From NCBI GenBank assembly GCA_022865525.1, contig JALHSV010000471.1:1-12479 (forward strand): 12,479 nucleotides of DNA. Direction: 5' to 3'. A program made the translations under genes and the position numbers. Below are positions 7,561 through 12,479 of this stretch, in pieces; the stretch's first letter is position 1, and each line of letters opens with the position of its first letter. The DNA is from Thermodesulfovibrionales bacterium. Its GTDB lineage: Bacteria; Nitrospirota; Thermodesulfovibrionia; Thermodesulfovibrionales; SM23-35. The notes beneath the pieces are model-generated. The model was not told the DNA's origin. It did no database searches and saw only the letters and a list, made by a program, of their open reading frames with translations.

Positions 7561-8366
7561 CGACCAATGCCTCCCGTTTATTTTATATCTCTGAAGAATA
7601 TGGGATGGAATTAAATAAAATAAATTTGTCCGATCTGTTAGGACTTGATGATCATACAAATGATCTAGCTCATTCCTCAATAAATGGTCGGAGTTATCCG
7701 GATCACTTTTTAATAAAAAGTGCTGGACATTATTCCTTTTCTTTGAAAACGGCATACCCTGGGTTGCTGATCGGTGCCGGCTATTCTCATCCGGCGGTAA
7801 ACAAGGGAGATTTCCAGTTGGGTTTCTTTTTTGATCATACGACCGGGCTGCCGGTTATTCCAGGTTCCTCGATAAAAGGAATATTGAAGAGCGTTTTTCC
7901 GAAAAAGCAAGACGATGATGATATAAGCAAGGCTAAACTGAGTTATGTAAACCATAGAAATTACAAAATAAACAAATTGAATTCTGATCTAATCACTACC
8001 AAAAATTGGGAAAATACTTTTTTTAACCAAGATCATATTTTTCTGGATGCCTATATTTCTGAAAAAACAAAATTAATATTAGAAAAATCAAAATTGAAAT
8101 CAAAAATATTTGATGAAGATTATATTACCCATCATAAAAGCATTTTTGAGGAACCAGTCCCCATAAGGTTTCTCAAAGTGGCTTCCGGAGTTATTTTCAA
8201 ATTCCAATTTATATTAAAAACGAATAGTAATAACCTTCTCAGTCCTGATCAAATTAAAAATATTTTCAAACAGATCATTATTGATTTTGGGATCGGGGCC
8301 AAGCGGAATGTCGGTTATGGAAATTTCGTAGAAGAAGTAGAAGAAAAAGAAAAAAAATATTTGTAG
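7557..8366 (+). CDS. cmr6: Cmr6, type III-B RAMP subunit
   Basis: Cmr6 is a Cas7-like RAMP at the head of the Cmr filament, next to Cmr1. Near residues 65-110 it shows the family signature YPGLLIGAGYSHPAVNKGDF, followed by FFDHTTGLPVIPGSSIKGIL. The C-terminal RAMP loop GIGAKRNVGYGNF lies near residues 244-256. I chose the ATG at 7557, which overlaps the cmr5 stop (ATGA) and has a GAGAG stretch just upstream. The same frame is open from an ATG at 7467, but that would put 30 extra residues wholly inside cmr5 and yields an atypical basic N-terminus. The resulting 269 residues suit Cmr6. It is the last gene of the operon; no clear terminator follows. Confidence 0.92.
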   Translation: MTTNASRLFYISEEYGMELNKINLSDLLGLDDHTNDLAHSSINGRSYPDHFLIKSAGHYSFSLKTAYPGLLIGAGYSHPAVNKGDFQLGFFFDHTTGLPVIPGSSIKGILKSVFPKKQDDDDISKAKLSYVNHRNYKINKLNSDLITTKNWENTFFNQDHIFLDAYISEKTKLILEKSKLKSKIFDEDYITHHKSIFEEPVPIRFLKVASGVIFKFQFILKTNSNNLLSPDQIKNIFKQIIIDFGIGAKRNVGYGNFVEEVEEKEKKYL

Positions 8367-8407
8367 AATTATTTAAGTTTAGTTAGTTTCCCCCAAAAAT
8401 ATCTTTT

Positions 8408-8416
8408 TGCTATAAT
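8408..8416 (+). promoter_or_regulatory. Extended -10 promoter upstream of the IS element
   Basis: TGCTATAAT is a perfect extended -10 element (TGN plus TATAAT). No good -35 is seen 17 bases upstream, which extended -10 promoters tolerate. It would drive the 22-codon ORF at 8447 and could read on into the transposase. Confidence 0.45.
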
Positions 8417-8446
8417 TCCGGACAGGTTGAATGTTGGGGAGGACGA

Positions 8447-8515
8447 ATGAAAAAGGGCTCATCGCGTAAGAGTGTGGGTAAATTGATATGCATAGTGCCG
8501 TATAGAAAGGGATAA
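8447..8515 (+). pseudogene. 22-codon ORF, possible 5' remnant of a gene cut by the IS
   Basis: ATG at 8447 is preceded by GGGGAGG at 8436-8442, four bases away, and by an extended -10 promoter at 8408-8416. The reading frame runs MKKGSSRKSVGKLICIVPYR and two more residues, to a TAA at 8513 that lies in the sequence I take as the left edge of the IS element. A promoter, ribosome binding site and start this well formed suggest a genuine gene start, truncated by insertion. Alternatively it is a leader peptide for the transposase. I do not recognise the peptide. Confidence 0.35.
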
Positions 8516-8547
8516 CGTAAAATATTTTTCGCACATTTGGAAGGAGA

Positions 8548-8618
8548 GGTAGTCCTCCAAGCTTTGGAAGTAAGTTATACTTCCGGTTTGGCAAAAACCT
8601 AAAACAAGGAGGACCACC
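8548..8618 (+). promoter_or_regulatory. Hairpin hiding the transposase ribosome binding site
   Basis: GGTAGTCCTCC (8548-8558) is complementary at 10 of 11 positions to GGAGGACCACC (8608-8618), which contains the Shine-Dalgarno sequence and ends at the transposase ATG. Inside the loop is a second perfect 7-base stem, GGAAGTA (8566-8572) with TACTTCC (8578-8584). In an mRNA started upstream of the element, this fold would block ribosome access, a known way for IS elements to avoid expression from outside transcription. A transcript starting inside the loop would lack the blocking arm. Confidence 0.6.
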
Positions 8619-9848
8619 ATGAAGAAGGATAGCAAGGAAGCGGTAAAAATGGAAGAGAGCAAGCTCCAGATCGTTCAGATCAATGAGGGCGAGGTGCATG
8701 CGCATGTGGATCGCCTGGTGAAGCAGACGGTCGAGGAGATGCTAAACGGCATGCTGGACGCAGAGGCGGATAAATTGTGTCAGGCCAAGCGCTACGAACG
8801 CAACCCCGAGCGACAGGACACGCGTGCCGGTCACTACAAGCGCAAGCTGCACGTCACCGCCGGAGAAGTTGAGCTACAGGTACCGAAGCTGCGGCATTTG
8901 ACATTCGAGAGCGCCATCATCGAGCGCTACCGTCGCCGTGAGTCATCGGTGGAAGAGGCATTGATCGAGATGTACCTGGCCGGGGTCAGTGTACGAAGAG
9001 TGGAAGATATCACAGAAGCACTATGGGGAACGCGAGTCAGCCCCGGTACAGTCAGCAACCTGAACAAGAAGGTGTATGGGCGGATCAACGAGTGGCGCAA
9101 CCGACCCATCGAAGGCAGGCATCGCTATGTGTACCTGGACGGCATATGGCTGAAGCGGAGCTGGTGCGGGGAAGTAAGGAACCTGTCGGTGCTGGTTTGC
9201 ATCGGGGTTGATGCATATGGTTTCAGGGATGTTCTGGGAGTCGTGGAAGGCGCCAAGGAAGACAAGGAGAGCTGGCTTTCGTTTCTGCGCCATATGAAGA
9301 CGAGGGGTTTAAACGGCATTGAGCTGGCGGTTTCGGACAAGTGTCTGGGGTTGGTGGAGGCCTTGGGAGAAGTGTATCCAGAAGCTCAGTGGCAGCGGTG
9401 CGCGGTCCATTTTTACCGGAATGTGTTCACTGTTGTACCACGTGGCAAGATCATGGCTGTAGCGGCAATGCTCAAGGCGATCCACGCCCAGGAAGACCGG
9501 AAAGCGGCCGAGGATAAGATCAAGGCGGTGGCCAGCAAGCTGGAGAAGATAAAGCTGGCCAAGGCAGCCAAGATGGTCCGGGAAGGAGCCCATGAGACCT
9601 TAAGTTATTATCACTTCCCGCAGACGCACTGGCGGCATCTGCGCACGAACAACCCGCTGGAGCGGATCATGAGGGAGATCCGCCGGCGGACCAGGGTGGT
9701 GGGGAGCTTCCCTGATGGCGAATCGGCATTGATGTTGGTGGCAGCTCGATTACGGCATGTGGCGGGCACCCGTTGGGGAACCCGCATGTACATGAGTATG
9801 GAGCGCTTTAATGAAGTCATCGAAGAGGAGGTGTTAACAACAGCATGA
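8619..9848 (+). CDS. IS256-family (mutator-type) transposase
   Basis: DDE transposase of the IS256 family, which moves its element by a copy-out route through a circular intermediate. The catalytic triad can be read directly: D174 in YLDGIWLKR, D240 in AVSDKCLG and E348 in NNPLERIMREIRRRT. The spacings of 66 and 108 residues equal those of the IS256 prototype (D167, D233, E341). Other family marks are GHYKRKLHVTAGEVELQVPKL near residues 70-88 and the WQRCAVHFYRNV motif near 263-274, between the second D and the E. The length of 409 residues is full, with no frameshift or stop, so it may be active. AGGAGG at 8606-8612 is a strong ribosome binding site, but it is paired in a predicted hairpin. 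The codon use is GC-rich compared with the cmr genes. It lies 253 bases after cmr6 in the same direction. Confidence 0.95.
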   Translation: MKKDSKEAVKMEESKLQIVQINEGEVHAHVDRLVKQTVEEMLNGMLDAEADKLCQAKRYERNPERQDTRAGHYKRKLHVTAGEVELQVPKLRHLTFESAIIERYRRRESSVEEALIEMYLAGVSVRRVEDITEALWGTRVSPGTVSNLNKKVYGRINEWRNRPIEGRHRYVYLDGIWLKRSWCGEVRNLSVLVCIGVDAYGFRDVLGVVEGAKEDKESWLSFLRHMKTRGLNGIELAVSDKCLGLVEALGEVYPEAQWQRCAVHFYRNVFTVVPRGKIMAVAAMLKAIHAQEDRKAAEDKIKAVASKLEKIKLAKAAKMVREGAHETLSYYHFPQTHWRHLRTNNPLERIMREIRRRTRVVGSFPDGESALMLVAARLRHVAGTRWGTRMYMSMERFNEVIEEEVLTTA

Positions 9849-9882
9849 ACAAAATGGCGGGCGCTGGAATGTGGAAAAGACA

Positions 9883-9917
9883 GGGTTATGGAAAGCTCTT
9901 CGAGCTTCCCACAACCC
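9883..9917 (+). terminator. Strong hairpin after the transposase
   Basis: Two 16-base arms (9883-9898 and 9902-9917) pair at 14 positions around a TTC loop; the core is AAGCTC/GAGCTT. Only three T residues follow directly, so it is not a classic intrinsic terminator. It may end or stabilise the transposase mRNA, or form part of the IS end. Confidence 0.5.
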
Positions 9918-10244
9918 TTTGGATCTAATTAAATTTCAATTCAATAATCAAGTTATGTACAGAATAAAATTTATTAAAATAACAATATCCAGTTAAGAAT
10001 CAAATATAAAAGTTCAACAAAAGGGGAATGGGTGAAATTTGGATTAAACTTTTGATTTTTCCGCGAGAAAAGAGAGATTTTTCTATCTGCTATTTTTTTT
10101 TGTTCACTCACATACTCGTATCCTTTCCATTTCACTCAACCTGCAGGTTGTCTCGCTTTCAATAAATCACTGAGTTCTGCAGCGATGATCCTGCGTACTG
10201 CATTGAATATGTGCCATGATAATGATTTACCAGCCTTTAGCAAA
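9918..10244. other. Intergenic AT-rich DNA between the IS and the ddl promoter
   Basis: No convincing gene is seen on the + strand. The first part (to about 10020) is very AT-rich and non-coding in appearance. A weak hairpin (AGAAAA / TTTTCT near 10065-10083) is followed by a run of T at about 10091-10101 and might terminate + strand transcription. A perfect 14-base palindrome, CAACCTGCAGGTTG, lies at 10137-10150. A small minus-strand frame (10136-10261) is listed separately. Confidence 0.5.
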
Positions 10245-10261
10245 TTGAAAACATTTGGCAT
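10136..10261 (-). CDS. Possible 41-residue small protein or gene remnant
   Basis: An open frame of 41 residues starts with ATG at 10261-10259 and reads MPNVFNLLKAGKSLSWHIFN, then VRRIIAAELSDLLKARQPAG after one alanine. Its composition (alanine, leucine, arginine, an amphipathic helix) looks more protein-like than the surrounding AT-rich DNA. Against it: no ribosome binding site is seen, it is short, and its start lies inside the ddl promoter spacer. It could be a decayed end of a larger gene. I do not recognise a family. Confidence 0.25.
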   Translation of the reverse strand: MPNVFNLLKAGKSLSWHIFNAVRRIIAAELSDLLKARQPAG

Positions 10262-10273
10262 CTATCGTATACT
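10245..10273 (+). promoter_or_regulatory. Sigma70-type promoter for ddl and the CYTH gene
   Basis: TTGAAA (10245-10250), a 17-base spacer and TATACT (10268-10273) match the consensus at five of six positions each, with ideal spacing. Transcription would start near 10280 and give a leader of about 77 bases before the ddl ATG. Confidence 0.65.
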
Positions 10274-10356
10274 TAACAATTAGTTGAAGTTATAACGCTT
10301 GAATTTCAGAGAAATAACTTTTGCTAAAAAGAACAGGTAGAAGGAAGAAACAGAGG

Positions 10357-11475
10357 ATGAAAAAAGGGAAGAAACTAAGAGTCGCTATCCTTTTCGGAGG
10401 AAAATCAGCTGAACATGAAGTGTCATTGCAATCTGCAAAAAGTGTAATTGCGGCTTTGGATAAAAAAAGGTTTGAGCCTGTATTAATCGGCATTGACAAG
10501 GAAGGGATATGGCATCTCAATGATACCGAGCACTTTCTTAAAAATAGAAATAACCCCAGACTAATTGCACTAAATAAAACGAATAAAGAGTTGTTGTTGG
10601 TTCCCGGTGCACATAAAAACCAGATAATGACGATTGATTCACAACAGAATATTGGCAAGGTCGATGTGGTTTTTCCGGTTCTGCACGGACCTTATGGTGA
10701 AGATGGCTCTATTCAGGGCTTGCTAAAACTCGCCAATGTCCCATTCATTGGAGCGGGAGTTCTAGGTTCTGCGGTCGGCATGGATAAAGATGTAATGAAG
10801 CGACTTCTACGAGATGCGAACATCCCTATCGCTGATTTCGTCACTTTTACGTGGAATCAAAAAACTACCATCGATTTTGTAGCGATAACCGAGAAACTTG
10901 GATTACCATTTTTCGTAAAACCCGCAAATTTAGGTTCTTCAGTCGGAATCAGTAAAGTAAAAAACAAGCAGGATTTTTTCAAGGCAATCGATGACGCATT
11001 TAAATTTGACCGTAAAATCATTATTGAAGAAAACATTTCCGGAAGGGAAATTGAGTGCTCGGTTCTTGGCAACGAAGAACCGATCGCCTCTATTCCAGGA
11101 GAAGTGATCAGCAATACTGCATATCATGAATTCTACTCATACGAAGCCAAATACATTGACGAAAAAGGTGCTGTTTTGGAGATCCCCGCGAAACTGACAT
11201 TGACCAAGATTGTAGAAGTGCAGAAAATGGCAATCAAAGTTTTCAAGACGTTGTGTAGCGAAGGCATGGCCCGAGTTGATTTTTTCATGAAACCCAATAA
11301 AGAATTGGTTGTTAATGAATTGAACACAATTCCAGGCTTTACTGCCATTAGTATGTATCCAAAACTCTGGGAAGCAAGTGGCAAGCCTTACACCCAGTTG
11401 ATTTCTGAGCTAATTGACTTAGCAATCAAAAGATTTGCAGAAGAAAAAACATTGAAAACCACCTACACTAAGTAG
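10357..11475 (+). CDS. ddl: D-alanine--D-alanine ligase
   Basis: ATP-grasp ligase that joins two D-alanines in the cytoplasm for peptidoglycan precursor synthesis. Motifs in order: FGGKSAEHEVS (about 13-23), with the conserved Glu that binds the first D-Ala; LHGPYGEDGSIQGLL (109-123); FVKPANLGSSVGISKV (about 188-203), an ATP-binding segment; the omega-loop segment FYSYEAKYI (about 262-270), whose tyrosines fit a D-Ala-D-Ala enzyme rather than a D-Ala-D-Lac (VanA-type) one; and MARVDFFM, then VNELNTIPGFT (about 305-332), with the Mg2+ ligands. At 372 residues it is of the longer, DdlA-like form. The ATG at 10357 has AGGAAG at 10342-10347 upstream; an in-frame TTG at 10321 would add twelve basic residues absent from the family. 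The gene is AT-rich, stands outside any cell-wall (mur/fts) cluster here, and is followed after two bases by a CYTH gene. It may be the only ddl of the cell or an extra copy. Confidence 0.93.
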   Translation: MKKGKKLRVAILFGGKSAEHEVSLQSAKSVIAALDKKRFEPVLIGIDKEGIWHLNDTEHFLKNRNNPRLIALNKTNKELLLVPGAHKNQIMTIDSQQNIGKVDVVFPVLHGPYGEDGSIQGLLKLANVPFIGAGVLGSAVGMDKDVMKRLLRDANIPIADFVTFTWNQKTTIDFVAITEKLGLPFFVKPANLGSSVGISKVKNKQDFFKAIDDAFKFDRKIIIEENISGREIECSVLGNEEPIASIPGEVISNTAYHEFYSYEAKYIDEKGAVLEIPAKLTLTKIVEVQKMAIKVFKTLCSEGMARVDFFMKPNKELVVNELNTIPGFTAISMYPKLWEASGKPYTQLISELIDLAIKRFAEEKTLKTTYTK

Positions 11476-11477
11476 TT

Positions 11478-11990
11478 ATGAAAAATATTGAAATAAAATC
11501 ACCTCTTCTAGATAAAGAAGAAATTATTAAGAGATTGAAATCAGTCAATGCTTCTAACCCATGGAATAGAATTCAAACTGATATATTTTATGAGGTTCCT
11601 GAAAAAGATAGTTGGCTGAAACTTAGATCCGAAGCGTCTCAATCTGATTGTTTGGTTTCTTATAGACGAGCGTCTTCTAATTCCGGCCCACGGGAATCAG
11701 AATATTACCTTTGCAATGTGGATGGGAATATAAAAAATGTTCTTAAACATGTGCTTAAAGAAATTGTAATTGTCAGTAAATTTAGGAGTTACTGGCATTA
11801 CAAAAATACTAGAATTCATCTGGATACAGTTGACAATCTAGGCAATTTTATAGAGCTGGAAACATTAACTAGTCAAATATCTATTGAAGAAGCATTAAAA
11901 GAAAATAAAGAAATTATAGAATTATTAGGCTTAGATCCTAATAAATTCATAAGTATTCCGTATGCAGGATTATTAATAGGAAAGAAATAA
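11478..11990 (+). CDS. CYTH-domain protein (CyaB / class IV adenylate cyclase-like)
   Basis: A 170-residue protein with the CYTH (triphosphate tunnel) fold, which binds triphosphates or similar phosphorylated ligands with metal ions. The N-terminal strand reads NIEIKS (3-8); the usual ExExK has Asn in place of the first Glu, as in many CyaB-like members. Later marks: QTDIFYEV (about 33-40), SWLKLRSE (about 45-52), LVSYRRASS (about 59-67), VSKFRSYWHY (about 97-106) and IHLDTVDNLGNFIELET (113-129), with acidic residues typical of the metal site. It follows ddl by two bases with no visible ribosome binding site of its own, so it is probably translated by coupling. The substrate cannot be read from sequence: adenylate cyclase, thiamine triphosphatase and polyphosphatase activities all occur in this fold. 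Confidence 0.8.
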   Translation: MKNIEIKSPLLDKEEIIKRLKSVNASNPWNRIQTDIFYEVPEKDSWLKLRSEASQSDCLVSYRRASSNSGPRESEYYLCNVDGNIKNVLKHVLKEIVIVSKFRSYWHYKNTRIHLDTVDNLGNFIELETLTSQISIEEALKENKEIIELLGLDPNKFISIPYAGLLIGKK

Positions 11991-12046
11991 TGAAGATTTT
12001 AAATAATCGCCCTGATTACTATCGTGAGTTGGTAAGAAATTTTTAA
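11990..12046 (+). pseudogene. 18-codon stub overlapping the CYTH stop
   Basis: The ATG at 11990 shares its A with the CYTH stop codon (TAATG), the usual sign of a coupled next gene. The frame MKILNNRPDYYRELVRNF stops at 12044-12046. The peptide looks like a natural protein start, so it may be the remains of a third operon gene, ended by mutation or deletion. No continuation is visible in any frame. I do not recognise it. Confidence 0.35.
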
Positions 12047-12211
12047 TCTTCTTGTTGTTGACAAATTGTAAAACGATTTTTCTTATGAGAACATTGTGAG
12101 GATAATTACCTGAAATTTTAATAGATGTCGCGATTTCAATATTACCTGTGATTAACTCGAATATTATTTTGACTGTTTTGCCATAGAATCGATAGTTTTT
12201 TCAGAATGACT
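12047..12211. other. Short AT-rich intergenic region with a promoter-like site
   Basis: No gene is seen. TTGACA at 12058-12063 with TCTTAT 17 bases on (12081-12086) resembles a + strand promoter, but no + strand gene follows before the convergent minus-strand gene that ends at 12212, so it is either orphaned or chance. Confidence 0.3.
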
Positions 12212-12479
12212 TTATTCATGGTTGATGTACCTCGTTATGGCTTGAAAGGCGCGGCTGAATTCTGAGTTGAATTTTGCCTTTTCGCGGAAAGGGCTGATCC
12301 CTTTTTCCTCCACGCGGTCGCTAAGAACCACCAGGGCATGGAAGGGCCGGCCCAGGAAGCAGCGCAGGGGAAACAACTCCATCTCCACGATGTCGGTTTT
12401 CAGCGCATGCTGTTCGGCCAGCCAGGCCGGCGTTTCGCGCTGGAGCACATCCACGCTCACGCCGCGCACAACCGGGAAA
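12212..12479 (-). CDS. Nucleoside phosphorylase-like protein, C-terminal part (runs off the right edge)
   Basis: The minus-strand frame is open from the right edge to TAA at 12212-12214, giving about 88 C-terminal residues; the N-terminus lies outside the window. The segment TDIVEMELFPLRCFL contains the V-E-M-E motif of the nucleoside phosphorylase / MTA-SAH nucleosidase superfamily, where the residues around this Met and Glu contact the ribose. It is followed at the normal distance by ALVVLSDRVEE, matching the conserved Ser-Asp near the base-binding site, and preceded by VRGVSVDVL, which fits the strand leading into it. Substrate and exact subfamily cannot be told. The gene is GC-rich, unlike the ddl-CYTH pair it converges on, and in base use resembles the fragment at the left edge. 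Confidence 0.6.
   Translation of the reverse strand, partial: FPVVRGVSVDVLQRETPAWLAEQHALKTDIVEMELFPLRCFLGRPFHALVVLSDRVEEKGISPFREKAKFNSEFSRAFQAITRYINHE

Larger units (their letters stand above)
8509..9917 (+). mobile_element. IS256-family insertion sequence (boundaries approximate)
   Basis: The element is defined by its intact IS256-type transposase. The left boundary is set near GGGATAACG at 8509, where the sequence changes character and resembles IS256-type ends. The right boundary is set after the hairpin at 9883-9917. I could not find a matching right inverted repeat: the best partial resemblance to the left end is AATGTGGAAAA at about 9868-9878, whose reverse complement recalls the TTTTTCGCACATT at 8525-8537. 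No 8-9 base target duplication was found. The coding part is visibly GC-richer than the flanking DNA, so the element came from elsewhere. The right end may be truncated or diverged. Confidence 0.7.

Noticed and set aside
8367..8618. CRISPR array downstream of cmr6
   Set aside because: No repeats of 25-40 bases at regular spacing occur here or in the other gaps; only hairpins and promoter-like sites are seen.
10137..10150. Palindrome CAACCTGCAGGTTG as an operator
   Set aside because: It lies more than 90 bases upstream of the ddl promoter and inside a possible coding remnant; a single 14-base palindrome is weak evidence.
10028..10162. 44-codon + strand ORF after the IS
   Set aside because: It runs through a poly-T tract giving a phenylalanine-rich, protein-unlike peptide, with no support beyond a GGGGA upstream.
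10321..10356. TTG start for ddl
   Set aside because: It adds twelve basic residues before the family N-terminus and has a poorer ribosome binding site than the ATG at 10357.
10357..11475. VanA-type D-Ala-D-Lac resistance ligase
   Set aside because: The omega-loop segment FYSYEAKY fits D-Ala-D-Ala ligases, and no vanH or vanX-like genes are nearby.
1..12479. CAACCGGGA at both window ends (about 19-27 and 12469-12477) as flanking repeats
   Set aside because: Nine bases in GC-rich coding DNA, in different genes, with no extended match and not at the composition junctions.

Overview
The centre of this window is a complete type III-B (Cmr) CRISPR effector operon that opens with a CorA-family membrane protein. 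In order, on the + strand: corA-like (338-2080), cmr1-like (2086-3378), cas10/cmr2 (3371-5104), cmr3 (5101-6225), cmr4 (6227-7135), cmr5 (7141-7560) and cmr6 (7557-8366). Neighbouring genes overlap by 4-8 bases or are a few bases apart, so they are almost certainly co-transcribed. Cas10 has an intact GGDD palm motif and a zinc finger but no HD nuclease domain. The membrane protein carries the CorA-type GMN signature. From published work on CorA-linked type III-B loci (for example in Bacteroides fragilis), the inferred job is: crRNA-guided recognition of foreign RNA, synthesis of a nucleotide second messenger by Cas10 (SAM-AMP in the studied cases), and opening or disruption of the membrane by CorA. 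No CRISPR array, cas6, cas1/cas2 or second-messenger-degrading enzyme is visible here.

Downstream lies an IS256-family insertion sequence with an intact transposase (8619-9848; D174, D240 and E348 with the family spacing). Its ribosome binding site sits in one arm of a predicted mRNA hairpin. Just before the element there is an extended -10 promoter and a well-placed ribosome binding site leading into a 22-codon ORF that ends at the probable IS boundary, so the element may have cut a gene. A hairpin follows the transposase. I could not find a convincing right terminal inverted repeat.

Then comes an approximately 430-base gap with one good sigma70-type promoter (TTGAAA-N17-TATACT), leading into a D-alanine--D-alanine ligase (10357-11475) and a CYTH-domain protein (11478-11990). 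An 18-codon stub overlaps the CYTH stop codon.

The window is framed by two partial minus-strand genes, both visibly GC-rich: an unrecognised 5' fragment at 1-164 and the C-terminal part of a nucleoside phosphorylase-like protein at 12212-12479. The DNA between them (except the IS) is AT-rich. This fits an accessory island, or several insertions, in a more GC-rich chromosome. The organism is a bacterium, since it makes peptidoglycan precursors (ddl) and has bacterial promoters and ribosome binding sites. The sequence alone does not fix the phylum; an environmental Gram-negative is my guess at low confidence.
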